A DNA stretch of 64,000 nucleotides, taken from the NCBI GenBank assembly GCA_025927475.1, contig JAICLL010000012.1, positions 1 through 64,000 of the forward strand, read 5' to 3'. The stretch's first letter is position 1, and every line of letters begins with the position of its first letter. The notes beneath the pieces are model-generated. The model was given only the letters and a program-made list of their open reading frames with translations, had not been told where the DNA came from and ran no database searches. Positions 36,929-46,326 of the stretch are shown here, in pieces. The stretch is from Pirellulales bacterium. GTDB lineage: Bacteria > Planctomycetota > Planctomycetia > Pirellulales > JAICIG01. The position numbers and the translations under genes are program-made.

Positions 36929-37972
36929 TTAGCCGCCGATGTACTTGGCATACACGGTGCGGGCGGTGGCAATGTCGTCAGTGCCGCCGATGATCGCCCG
37001 GCCATCGGCAAACACGGTGAGAGTGTAGCCGTCGACTTCCAGCCGCAACAGAAATGGATTGCGCGTCACACGACCTACGCCGGCCAGCTTCTCGGCCAGG
37101 GCCGCCAGCGATAGCGCGGCACCGCCGGGCTGGGCCAACTGCACCGCGTTGCGCCCGCAGAGCACCGCGGTGTGCGTGCCGCGCTCGCCCGATAGCCAGA
37201 TGAATTCATGCCGCACGCAGGTCGGGCAATCGGCCCCCTCGCGCAAGCCGCCGGCTTTCATCGGCAGCAGCCGGTTCTCCCACAGGTCGAAGACCAACAG
37301 CGAGCGCTGCACCGCGTCGCGCCGCCCGCTGAGAATCTTCAGCGCTTCCATGGCCTGAATCGAGGCGATCACGTTGACAATCGGTCCTAAGATGCCCGCC
37401 GTGTCGCAAGTTTCGGTGGTGCCGGGCGGTGGCGCTTCGTGAACCAGGCAGCGCAGACAGGGGGTTTCTCCAGGCAAGATAGTCATGGTCTGCCCGCCCG
37501 CCCCGATGCAGCCGCCGTACACCCAGGGAACGCCGAGCTTGACCGCGGCGTCGTTGAGCAAAAACCGCGTCTCGAAGTTGTCGGTGCCGTCGACGATGCA
37601 ATCGACGCCTTCGAGCAGCTTGAGGATGTTCGTGTGATCGACGTCGGCCACCATCGGCTCGATTTCGATTTGCGAATTGATGCGGCGCAGCTTGTTGGCG
37701 GCGGCGATCGCCTTGGGCAGGTTTTGGGCCACATCGTCTTCGTCAAACAGCACCTGCCGTTGCAGATTGCTGGTTTCGACAAAATCGCGATCGACAATTC
37801 TCAGCCGTCCGACGCCGGCGCGGGCCAGCGCATTGGCCAGCACCGTGCCCAACGCCCCGCAGCCGCACACCAACACCCGGCTGGCCAGCAGCCGCCGCTG
37901 CCCCTCTTCGCCCAGCTCGTGAAAACGAATTTGCCGCGCGTAGCGATCGAGGTTCATCATGGACGTCGGCAT
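36929..37972 (-). CDS. ThiF/MoeB/HesA family adenylyltransferase
   Basis: RYARQIRFHELGEEGQRRLLASRVLVCGCGALGTVLANALARAGVGRLRIVDRDFVETSNLQRQ. Confidence 0.95.
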   Translation of the reverse strand: MPTSMMNLDRYARQIRFHELGEEGQRRLLASRVLVCGCGALGTVLANALARAGVGRLRIVDRDFVETSNLQRQVLFDEDDVAQNLPKAIAAANKLRRINSQIEIEPMVADVDHTNILKLLEGVDCIVDGTDNFETRFLLNDAAVKLGVPWVYGGCIGAGGQTMTILPGETPCLRCLVHEAPPPGTTETCDTAGILGPIVNVIASIQAMEALKILSGRRDAVQRSLLVFDLWENRLLPMKAGGLREGADCPTCVRHEFIWLSGERGTHTAVLCGRNAVQLAQPGGAALSLAALAEKLAGVGRVTRNPFLLRLEVDGYTLTVFADGRAIIGGTDDIATARTVYAKYIGG

Positions 37973-38058
37973 ACTCTTGCTTGGGTTTCCTGGCTAGCCT
38001 ATCGCGCTGCGGTGGCTTGCCGCAATACTCAAGCAGCAGCAGACTGCCGGCGTCTCGA

Positions 38059-38925
38059 TCAGTCGACGTTGAGCCGGCGCTCGCGCACGGCCAACGCACC
38101 GACCGCGTTGGCGTGTTGGCGCCAGCGATGCTCCAACTCGGCCACGCCGTTGAGGCGATAGATGTCGCGGAGAGCTTGTTCGTAGCCGCGCTCGACGCCC
38201 GTCTGCACGAATTGAACAAACTGCTCCGGAGTGCCGCGTTCGACCAGGTAGTGCACCAGGCTGGCGCTTTGGCCGTAAAACGCCGCATGGCGGTCGGGCG
38301 ACGGATAATCTTCCATCGCCAATAACTCAGTCAGCCGGAAACTGCCGCGTTGCGAGTGGGCAATCCACAGGTCGCGCAGGTGCGCGTCTTGTTTTCCGGC
38401 CGGATCGGCCAGCACCGCCATGCCCTCGTCGGCCCAAGCCGGCACACGGCTGCCCGGAAACAGGTCGGCCAAAACCAGATGCGTCAGTTCATGGGCCAGC
38501 ACGCCGTCGAACCAACCGGGCTGGTCGGCCCGAATGTCGATCCGGCGAGCGATGACCGCGTCGTTGGCCACGTCGATGACGCTGCTGCCCAGCGTCTTGC
38601 CGCCGCCGGGCACAGCACGCAAATAAGCCGCCGGCGTGCCGTGAAGGATGACATCGCACTTGGGCTGCCAGGCAACTCCGCCGGATGGCTTGCCCGACCA
38701 CTTTGCCGTCAAGCGATCGCGCAACTCCTCGACCGCACTAAGCGTCTTAGGCGGCAAGGAAAACTTGCTCCGCGCGCAGAAACGGAAGTTGGCCGTTTCG
38801 ATGATGCTCCAACCAGCAGCCGCCGATTGGCAGGATTGCGAAGCGGGCGTTTCCGCGCCGCCGGCATCGCTGAACAGTGCCCCACTGGCGATGAACGCCA
38901 GCGAAAAAAAACGGAGTGACATCAT
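38059..38925 (-). CDS. Exported peptidase MA-like (gluzincin) protein
   Basis: Signal peptide; VLAHELTHLVLADLFPGSRVPAWADEGMAVLAD. Confidence 0.8.
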   Translation of the reverse strand: MMSLRFFSLAFIASGALFSDAGGAETPASQSCQSAAAGWSIIETANFRFCARSKFSLPPKTLSAVEELRDRLTAKWSGKPSGGVAWQPKCDVILHGTPAAYLRAVPGGGKTLGSSVIDVANDAVIARRIDIRADQPGWFDGVLAHELTHLVLADLFPGSRVPAWADEGMAVLADPAGKQDAHLRDLWIAHSQRGSFRLTELLAMEDYPSPDRHAAFYGQSASLVHYLVERGTPEQFVQFVQTGVERGYEQALRDIYRLNGVAELEHRWRQHANAVGALAVRERRLNVD

Positions 38926-39169
38926 GCCGTGCCGCCCAAAAGAAAAAGGTCGGTGGCCGATGCTATTGCGGCCACTTGGGCAGAACACTATTCAACAAAC
39001 GTGCCGAGATGCCGAAGCAAAGCAAATATTGGCCGGTAGCGGTTCACAAGGCCTTGATGCGGTGGGGTTTAGGCGCGAACCATTCCGGCCAGAGAGGACC
39101 GTCGGGTCGCCCGCAGGTCGGGCGGTTCTGCCAGAACCGCAGGCAGCCGCTGCGGAAAGAACAGGCGGT

Positions 39170-41137
39170 CTATTCTTCCTGCTCGCGGAGCTTTGCCAGC
39201 ACGCTGTAGTCTTCCAGCGTGGTGGTGTCGCCCACCGTTTCCTTGCCGGCGGCGATGTCGCGGAGCAGCCGCCGCATAATTTTGCCGCTGCGGGTCTTGG
39301 GCAGGGCGCTGGTAAAACGGATGTCGTCGGGCTGGGCCAACGCGCCGATCTCTTTTCGCACGTGCCGCTTTAGCTCTTGCCGCAGAGCATCGTCGGGCTC
39401 GCCGTTTTTGACGGTGACAAACACCGCCACGGCCTCGCCTTTGACTTCGTCGGGGCGGCCCACGGCGGCCGCCTCGGCCACCCGCGGATGGCTGACCAAC
39501 GCGCTTTCGATCTCGATCGTGCTTAGGCGATGCCCCGAAACGTTCAGCACGTCGTCGATGCGGCCCATGATCCAGTAATAGCCGTCGGCATCGCAGCGGG
39601 CGTTGTCGCCGGCCAGATAGTTGTGGCGCGACTTGCTCCAATACTGCTCTTGATAGCGCGCGTCGTCGCCCCAAATGCCGCGCAGCATGCCGGGCCAAGG
39701 CCGCGTGATCACCAGCCATCCGCCGCGCCCCGCCTCGACCGGATGTCCGTGTTCGTCGACGATCGCCGGCACCACGCCCGGCAGCGGCTTGGTGCAGCTT
39801 CCCGGCTTGGTGGCGATGGCGCCGGGCAGCGGACTCATCATGATGCCGCCGGTTTCGGTTTGCCACCAGGTGTCGACGATCGGGCAGCGCTCATGGCCGA
39901 CCTTGCGGTGATACCACATCCACGCTTCCGGATTGATGCCTTCGCCCACGGTGCCCAACAGCCGCAGGCTCGACAGATCGTGGGAGTCGATCCACCGATC
40001 GCCCCATTTAATGGCCGCGCGAATCGCGGTGGGCGCCGTATAAAAAATGCTGACGCGATACTTTTCGATCAACTGCCACAAGCGGTCTTCTTGCGGCCAG
40101 TTCGGGGCGCCCTCATACATGAACACGGTGGCGCCGGCGGTGAGCGGCCCATACACGACGTAGCTGTGACCGGTCACCCAGCCGCAATCGGCCGTACACC
40201 AGAAGATGTCTTCCTCGCGCAAATCGAACACCCATTCGGTGGTTTTTTTGACGAACAGGTTATAGCCGGCCGAGGTGTGCTTAATGCCCTTGGGTTTGCC
40301 GGTCGAGCCGCTGGTGTAGAGAATGAACAGCGGATGCTCGCTGTCGAGCGGCTCAGCCGGGCAGTCGGGCGAGGCGTTTGCCATCAGCTCGTGCCACCAG
40401 AAATCGCGGCCGGGCCGCATCGCGATGTCGTTGCCCACGCGCCGCAGCACGATGCACTTCTCAACGGTGGGCGATTTCTCAAGCGCGGCGTCGACATTGG
40501 CTTTCAAGGGCAACTTTCCGCTGCGGCGCCAGCCGCCGTCGGCGGTGATGACCAGCCGGGCTCTCGCGTCGTTGTTGCGGTCGGCGATTGCTTCGCTGGA
40601 AAAACCCCCGAAGATCACCGAGTGGATCGCCCCGATGCGGGCGCAGGCCAACATGGCAATGGGCAGCTCGGGCGTCATCGGCATATAGATTGACACCACA
40701 TCGCCCGCTCTGATGCCCAGCGACCGCAGCACATTGGCAAATTGGCAAACTTCGCGGTGCAATTGCCGATAGGTGAGCACACGCGTATCGCCCGGCTCGC
40801 CCTCCCAGACGATTGCGGGCTTGTCCGCGCGCGGCGGGTCGGCCGAGGGCGCCAAATGCCGATCGAGGCAATTGTAGGAGACGTTGGTTTGCCCGCCGAC
40901 AAACCATTGCGCGAACGGCTCGTTCCATTCGAGCACTTTGCTGAAGGGCTTGAACCAATGCAGTTCCTTGGCAAGCTCGCCCCAAAAGCCCTCTACGTCT
41001 TGCGCGGCGCGGTTCCAGAGTTGCTCGTAAGCCTCGAGCGAGCCGATGCGCGCCCGCCGAGCGAAGTCGTCGGGCGGCGGAAACCGCCGCGCCTCTTGCA
41101 TGACCGTGTCGAGGGAACCGCTGCGCGACGTTGGCAT
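39170..41137 (-). CDS. acs: Acetate--CoA ligase
   Basis: [50 protein letters not shown]. Confidence 0.97.
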   Translation of the reverse strand: MPTSRSGSLDTVMQEARRFPPPDDFARRARIGSLEAYEQLWNRAAQDVEGFWGELAKELHWFKPFSKVLEWNEPFAQWFVGGQTNVSYNCLDRHLAPSADPPRADKPAIVWEGEPGDTRVLTYRQLHREVCQFANVLRSLGIRAGDVVSIYMPMTPELPIAMLACARIGAIHSVIFGGFSSEAIADRNNDARARLVITADGGWRRSGKLPLKANVDAALEKSPTVEKCIVLRRVGNDIAMRPGRDFWWHELMANASPDCPAEPLDSEHPLFILYTSGSTGKPKGIKHTSAGYNLFVKKTTEWVFDLREEDIFWCTADCGWVTGHSYVVYGPLTAGATVFMYEGAPNWPQEDRLWQLIEKYRVSIFYTAPTAIRAAIKWGDRWIDSHDLSSLRLLGTVGEGINPEAWMWYHRKVGHERCPIVDTWWQTETGGIMMSPLPGAIATKPGSCTKPLPGVVPAIVDEHGHPVEAGRGGWLVITRPWPGMLRGIWGDDARYQEQYWSKSRHNYLAGDNARCDADGYYWIMGRIDDVLNVSGHRLSTIEIESALVSHPRVAEAAAVGRPDEVKGEAVAVFVTVKNGEPDDALRQELKRHVRKEIGALAQPDDIRFTSALPKTRSGKIMRRLLRDIAAGKETVGDTTTLEDYSVLAKLREQEE

Positions 41138-41254
41138 GGTGTGCTGAGCCGACGAAAGAAAACACGGGACGTGCCGTGATTGTAGAACCGCCCAAAACGG
41201 TCGTCAACGCGGCGGCTCCGTTCTCAGCGTTGGGCAATCTGGCAGCCCAGACGG

Positions 41255-41854
41255 CTACATCACTCGCCAGAGGTGCAGGATGAACAAGGCCGTGGTGGCC
41301 GTCAGCGCGGCCTTATACTCGCGGTTGTTAATCCACTGGGCCAGCGACCACTCGCACCGCCAATCGGTAAAGGGGCGGTAGGGAAACAACTGCGGCGCGG
41401 TGGCGGCGTATTGTGCCCAGGCTGGTCCATAGCGCTCGGCCAACCGCCGCTCTTCGCGCTGCATGGTCAACAGGTAGACGCCCAACACCGGTCCAAACAC
41501 CACCACGGCATCGGCCAGGCTGCCCAGCAGCACGCAAAACCCGAACATCATGGCGAGCGAGCCGAGATACAGCGGATGCCGGCAAAGCCGGTAAGGGCCG
41601 CGCGTGGCCAAGACCTTGGTCTTATTGATGACGCCCGCCGCCCAGGAGCGAATGAACAAACCGACCAGCACCGCCGCCAGCCCGATCAGCGACAGCGGGT
41701 CGTGCATGTCGCCGGTGTCGTGAGGCCGCGTGCCCAAAACAACGTCTTTGACAATCATCGCCGAGAAGACAAACAGCGAGATGGTCACCCGCTGTTTGAC
41801 CAGGAATTCGCGGATTCGATCCCAGGGGCTGAACGTCAGTGGTTGTGTCGACAT
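41255..41854 (-). CDS. Isoprenylcysteine carboxyl methyltransferase-like membrane methyltransferase
   Basis: LATRGPYRLCRHPLYLGSLAMMFG..REERRLAERYGPAWAQY. Confidence 0.88.
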   Translation of the reverse strand: MSTQPLTFSPWDRIREFLVKQRVTISLFVFSAMIVKDVVLGTRPHDTGDMHDPLSLIGLAAVLVGLFIRSWAAGVINKTKVLATRGPYRLCRHPLYLGSLAMMFGFCVLLGSLADAVVVFGPVLGVYLLTMQREERRLAERYGPAWAQYAATAPQLFPYRPFTDWRCEWSLAQWINNREYKAALTATTALFILHLWRVM

Positions 41855-42040
41855 GGTTGGCTTTCTCCAGAAGGGTGGCAGCTTATAGAGGCCGGGCGAA
41901 ATCTGGTCAAGATGAGCGGGTTGACCCGCGGCGCGAATCGCGGCACATTGGAGGGCGTCAGGGCGGCGAATCGTAAGCGGCAAAATGCTAGCAACGCCAC
42001 CGACGCAAACGACGTATTTTCGCAAGCGAGCGACTCACGG

Positions 42041-42901
42041 ATGGCAATTGGCTTGACGGTTTTAGGCAGCGGCAGCTCGGGCAACGCCACGCTGCTAGAG
42101 GCCGACGGATTCGATGTATTGATCGACGTTGGCCTGGGGCCGCGGCAACTGGCCGGCCGCATGGCCTCGGTCGGGGTGTCGTGGCCGCGTATTCGCGGCG
42201 TGTTGCTCACACACACCCACGGCGACCACTGGAACAACCGCGTCTTCGCCCATCTGCTGCGGCAGCGCATCCCCGTCTGGTGCCATCGCGAGCATCTGGA
42301 CGTCCTCCGCCAGCACTGCACCTGCTTTACAGCCATGCAGCAGGCCCGGCTGTTTCGCACCTATGAATCCCAGTGCGAGTTTCCGCTCACCTCGCTGGTG
42401 CGGTGCCTGCCGCTGCCGGTGCGGCACGACAGCGGCGCCACGTTTGGCTTTCGCTTCGATGGGCAGGCGAGCCTGCTTGGCGACGGCTGGTCGGTGGGCT
42501 ATGTTTCCGATTTGGGCAGGTGGGATTTGCGACTGGCCGCGGCCCTGGCCGACGTCGAGTTGCTGGCCATCGAGTTCAATCACGATGTCGATATGCAGTT
42601 GTCCAGCGGCCGCTCGCAACTGCTGATCGACCGTGTGCTGGGCGACGAAGGGCATCTGTCGAATGAACAGGCCGCTGAGCTGCTGGCCGAGATCGTGCGC
42701 CGCTCGCAGCCGGGCCGGCTGCGGCAACTGGTGCAACTTCACCTGAGCCGGCAGTGCAATCGACCTGAGCTAGCGCGTCAGGCGGCTGAGACTTGGCTGC
42801 GAGCCGCGGGCCTCGAGGTTGAGATTCACACCGCCCGGCAAGAGATCGCCAGCCAGCGGTTTTCGCTGGGCACGCGCGAGGCCGCCTCGCCCGCCGCCTA
42901 A
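42041..42901 (+). CDS. MBL-fold metallohydrolase
   Basis: MAIGLTVLGSGSSGNATLLEADGFDVLIDVGLGPRQL..GVLLTHTHGDH. Confidence 0.93.
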   Translation: MAIGLTVLGSGSSGNATLLEADGFDVLIDVGLGPRQLAGRMASVGVSWPRIRGVLLTHTHGDHWNNRVFAHLLRQRIPVWCHREHLDVLRQHCTCFTAMQQARLFRTYESQCEFPLTSLVRCLPLPVRHDSGATFGFRFDGQASLLGDGWSVGYVSDLGRWDLRLAAALADVELLAIEFNHDVDMQLSSGRSQLLIDRVLGDEGHLSNEQAAELLAEIVRRSQPGRLRQLVQLHLSRQCNRPELARQAAETWLRAAGLEVEIHTARQEIASQRFSLGTREAASPAA

Positions 42902-42937
42902 GTCGCCTTTCGCTCCGCGAAAGTAGCGCCCCTACGG
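42902..42937. repeat. Family D hairpin element
   Basis: GTCGCCTTTCGCTCCGCGAAAGTAGCGCCCCTACGG; CTTTCGC-tcc-GCGAAAG. Confidence 0.75.
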
Positions 42938-43159
42938 TACGCACCCGTTCGCGGCGGCGAACGGCGTTTCTTTTGCGGTGCGAGACACGACCATCGCTTT
43001 CGCGGTGTTGCAACGGGAGGCTGCGCCCATGCAACGCGCATCTTCGTTACAACCGCGCAAGTGCGCCTCGGTTCTCCGCCGCAAGCTATGATTTTTTCGA
43101 CGCGCCGCCGACGCCATCGTTCGGGGGACGGCCCGTCAGGGTTTCGCCTGGAGCAAGCC

Positions 43160-43573
43160 ATGCCCACCTTTGACTTTGCTGCCCGTGACCTGGAACATCC
43201 GGTCGAGGAAATCGTCGGCTTTGTCGATCATCTGATCGCCCAGACCCTGGGCGGCGAACGCTTTCTGGGAGGACACGATCGGCGTTGCGAGAAGCGCTAT
43301 CGGCTGGCGCTGTCGGTGGTGGCACGGCCCATCAATGACGCTTTCGAGCCGACGGGCAAGGCCTTCATGGCGGTCACCAAAGACATTTCAGCCCACGGCA
43401 TTTCGCTGTTCCACCGCGAGCCGGTCGAAAGCAAGCTGCTGGCCCTGCGGCTGACTGACCAGGACGGCCAAGGCATGACCGGCGTGATGGAAGTGCTCCG
43501 CTGCCGGCCGGTCGACGAGGTGTTTGAGATTGCCGGCAAGTTCGTCGCTCGTTCACACAGCCTGCTGGATTAG
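43160..43573 (+). CDS. PilZ-domain-like protein
   Basis: RRCEKRYRLALSVVARPI..MAVTKDISAHGISLFHREPVESKLLALRL. Confidence 0.75.
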   Translation: MPTFDFAARDLEHPVEEIVGFVDHLIAQTLGGERFLGGHDRRCEKRYRLALSVVARPINDAFEPTGKAFMAVTKDISAHGISLFHREPVESKLLALRLTDQDGQGMTGVMEVLRCRPVDEVFEIAGKFVARSHSLLD

Positions 43574-43577
43574 AGGG

Positions 43578-43619
43578 GCGAGTGGGGAGTGACGAGTGGA
43601 GAGTGGCGAGTGGTGAGTG
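43578..43619. repeat. Heptamer tandem array NNGAGTG x6
   Basis: GCGAGTG GGGAGTG ACGAGTG GAGAGTG GCGAGTG GTGAGTG. Confidence 0.9.
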
Positions 43620-43785
43620 CTTCGCGCATGTACACTTTGCCCAGCCACCAGCCGTTCGACCAAAATCCGCCCTTTCCGCCCCGGATTTTCGTTTACACCG
43701 GCCGCGCCGCTCGTAAACTAGAAGGGACTTTTGGCCGCGGCTCAGTTCTTACGGGCCGCTCTTGCAAGTTCGGAGAACCTCGACG

Positions 43786-44415
43786 ATGAACAAAACCTGG
43801 ATGACGCTGTTTGCACTTCTCGCCCTGACCGGCACTCTTTTGACCGGCACGGCCTGGCTGTCGGCCGCCGAATCGACCGACGACGGCTGGCTGGTGCTCT
43901 TCGATGGCAAAACCCTCGACGGTTGGAAGGCCAGCGAACATCCTGAAAACTGGACCGTCGAAGACGGCGCCCTCGTCGGCCACGGCGACCGCAGCCACCT
44001 GTTTTATGTCGCCCGTGAGTTCCAGAACTTCGAGTTCAAATGCGACGTGATGATCAACAAGGGGGGCAACTCGGGCATTTTCTTTCATAGCCAGCTCGCC
44101 GAAGGCTGGCCCCCGCTGGGCTACGAATCGCAAGTGAACAACACCCACGCCGACCCCGTGAAGACCGGCAGTCTGTACTACGTGGTCAAGGTGTTCGAGT
44201 CGGCGGCCAAAGACGATACCTGGTGGACCCAGGAAATCATCGTCAAGGGCAAGCAAATCACCATGAAAGTCAACGGCAAAACGCTCTACGAATATGACGA
44301 GCCCGAGGGCGTGCAGGGGCCGCATAAGCTCTCGAAGGGCCTGTTTGCCTTGCAACAGCACGATCCGGGCAGCAAGCCGCGGTTTAAGAACATCCGGGTG
44401 CGGCCGTTGCCGTAA
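43786..44415 (+). CDS. DUF1080 (3-keto-disaccharide hydrolase-like) exported protein
   Basis: DGWLVLFDGKTLDGWKASEHPENWTVEDGALVGHG..NSGIFFHS. Confidence 0.95.
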   Translation: MNKTWMTLFALLALTGTLLTGTAWLSAAESTDDGWLVLFDGKTLDGWKASEHPENWTVEDGALVGHGDRSHLFYVAREFQNFEFKCDVMINKGGNSGIFFHSQLAEGWPPLGYESQVNNTHADPVKTGSLYYVVKVFESAAKDDTWWTQEIIVKGKQITMKVNGKTLYEYDEPEGVQGPHKLSKGLFALQQHDPGSKPRFKNIRVRPLP

Positions 44416-44604
44416 ATACCGGCACAACCGGCGGCGGCCCTGGGGGGCGGCCAGCTCGACCGCCTCGGCAGGCGGGACGCCTGCACCACAATTGAGGGCT
44501 GCCAAAGGGTGGCTTGCTTGAAAACGGTTCGACGGGCAATTACGATTGCTCTTTCGAGCTACATTTTACGATCCTTAAGACTCTCCTTCCGGGAGCCATT
44601 CTCC

Positions 44605-45681
44605 ATGCGTCGCAAGGTGCCCCTCCTCACGTGGGCGATCGTGCTCGCCCTGCCTTCGGCCGGGGCCCTGCTGCCGCCGTTGATGCCCTCTGCCCTGGCG
44701 CAAGAAGACGCGCTGGAAGAGCTCTACGGCAGCGGCGTGCACCTGTACAACTCGGGCGATTTCCGCGCGGCTTATTACGAGTTGACGCGCGCGGTGAACA
44801 ACGGCAGCCACGATCCGCGCGTATTTTATTACCGCGGATTGTGCTATTTGAAGCTGGGTCGCGATCAGGAGGGCCGGTCCGACTTTGCCAAGGCCGCGTC
44901 GATCGAGATGTCAGACAGCGACCGGTTCTACCCGGTCAGCAAGTCGCTGGAGCGCGTGCAGGGCCGCGCCCGCCAATTGATCGAGCGTTATCGTTCCAGC
45001 GCGCGGCTGCGCGCCTACCAGGCCCGCGAGCGGGCAAGGTACGAACGCTACGAACGCATCCGCCGCAACGAGCCGAACGTTTTGCTCAGTCCTCCGCCGG
45101 GCGAATCGAGCAAGCTGCCGGCCCCACCGGCTGACAAGGCTGCCCAGCCCGAGGCCGACGAGCCGCCAGCGCCTGCCGATGACAGCGACGAAATGCCGGC
45201 CAAGCCCGAGTCGGACGATGCCTTTGCGCCCGAGCCAACAGAGCCCGAGGCCGAGGCCGAGATGCCGGCCGACGACGATGCCTTTGGGGCGGAGAAGTCC
45301 GACGAAGAAATGCCCGCCGAAGAGCCGGAGGCCGAGATGCCGGCCGACGACGATGCGTTTGACGCCAAGAAGTCAGACGAAGAAATGTCGGACGAAGAAA
45401 TGTCGGACGAAGAAATGCCCGCCGAAGAGTCGGAGGCCGAAGCAGCAGCCGACGACGACGCCTTTGGGTCCGAAAAGTCCGACGAAGAAATGCCGGCCGA
45501 AGACGATGCCTTTGGGTCCGAAAAGTCCGACGAAGAAATGCCCGCCGAAGACGATGCCTTCGGGTCCGAAAAGTCCGACGAAGAAATGCCGGCTGAGGAA
45601 CCTGCTGCCGATGAACCCGCGGCCGAGGATGCCGAGGGCGAATCCTCCGAAGGCAAAGCGCCAGCCAAAGCTGAGAAATAG
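44605..45681 (+). CDS. Exported TPR-like protein with acidic repeat tail
   Basis: Signal peptide; YRGLCYLKLGRDQEGRSDFAKAA; C-terminal DDAFGSEKSDEEMPAE repeats. Confidence 0.8.
   Translation: MRRKVPLLTWAIVLALPSAGALLPPLMPSALAQEDALEELYGSGVHLYNSGDFRAAYYELTRAVNNGSHDPRVFYYRGLCYLKLGRDQEGRSDFAKAASIEMSDSDRFYPVSKSLERVQGRARQLIERYRSSARLRAYQARERARYERYERIRRNEPNVLLSPPPGESSKLPAPPADKAAQPEADEPPAPADDSDEMPAKPESDDAFAPEPTEPEAEAEMPADDDAFGAEKSDEEMPAEEPEAEMPADDDAFDAKKSDEEMSDEEMSDEEMPAEESEAEAAADDDAFGSEKSDEEMPAEDDAFGSEKSDEEMPAEDDAFGSEKSDEEMPAEEPAADEPAAEDAEGESSEGKAPAKAEK
45454..45597. repeat. Three consecutive 48-bp in-frame tandem repeats (DDAFGSEKSDEEMPAE)
   Basis: Units 45454-45501, 45502-45549, 45550-45597; degenerate older units upstream from about 45270. 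Confidence 0.95.
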
Positions 45682-45712
45682 GCCGGCGTGGTATTCGCGA
45701 CATTTTACTGTC

Positions 45713-45745
45713 GGTGGCTGGAGCAGAGGCTTGCCGATGCCCCGG
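45713..45745. repeat. Family A palindrome arm
   Basis: GGTGGCTGGAGCAGAGGCTTGCCGATGCCCCGG. Confidence 0.85.
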
Positions 45746-45801
45746 CGCAAAACCGATAAGCGTGCTTGCACCCTTTGCCCGGCTTCGGGCACTCTTAGGG
45801 T

Positions 45802-46326
45802 ATGGCGATCGCCAGCAGCAAGCGACCGAGCGACCTGGCCGAACTGGTGCAGACGCACCAGGCGGGCGTGTGGCGCTATCTGCGCTTTCTGGGGGCCGAT
45901 GAATCGCTGGCCGACGACCTGACCCAAGAAACGTTCGTCTCGGTCTGGAAAAAGCCGTTTGTTGAACACTCCGCGGCGGCCACCGCCGGCTATTTGCGGA
46001 CCGTCGCGCGAAACCTGTTTCTGATGTCGCTGCGCCGGCGCAAGCGGCAGCCGATGATCGAGCGGCTCGAAGTGGCCGACGAAGTCTGGCGGCGTTACGC
46101 CGGCGAGGGCGACAGCGATGAGTGGCTCGAAGCCCTGCGCGATTGTGTGGAAGGCTTGAACGGCCGCGCGTCGCAAGCGATCGAGCTCTGTTATCACAAC
46201 GGCCTTTCACGAGCGGAGATTGGCCGCCAGCTTGAGTTATCGGAAGACGGAGTCAAAAGCCTGTTGCGGCGGACGCGCGAGTTGCTGCGCCGCTGCATCG
46301 AGCAAAAACAAGCGAGCCAACTATGA
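45802..46326 (+). CDS. ECF-type sigma-70 family RNA polymerase sigma factor
   Basis: LVQTHQAGVWRYLRFLGADESLADDLTQETFVSVW..; sigma-4 LCYHNGLSRAEIGRQLELSEDGVKSLLRRTRELLR. Confidence 0.93.
   Translation: MAIASSKRPSDLAELVQTHQAGVWRYLRFLGADESLADDLTQETFVSVWKKPFVEHSAAATAGYLRTVARNLFLMSLRRRKRQPMIERLEVADEVWRRYAGEGDSDEWLEALRDCVEGLNGRASQAIELCYHNGLSRAEIGRQLELSEDGVKSLLRRTRELLRRCIEQKQASQL

Noticed and set aside
39530-40693. 387-aa plus-strand ORF
   Set aside because: Antisense to acs
44468-44484. GCAGGCG-gga-CGCCTGC hairpin after DUF1080 gene
   Set aside because: Short and single copy in this window, no T tract; not enough to call
45454-45597. Regular 48-bp repeats considered as CRISPR
   Set aside because: Contiguous, in frame, no spacers; a coding tandem repeat
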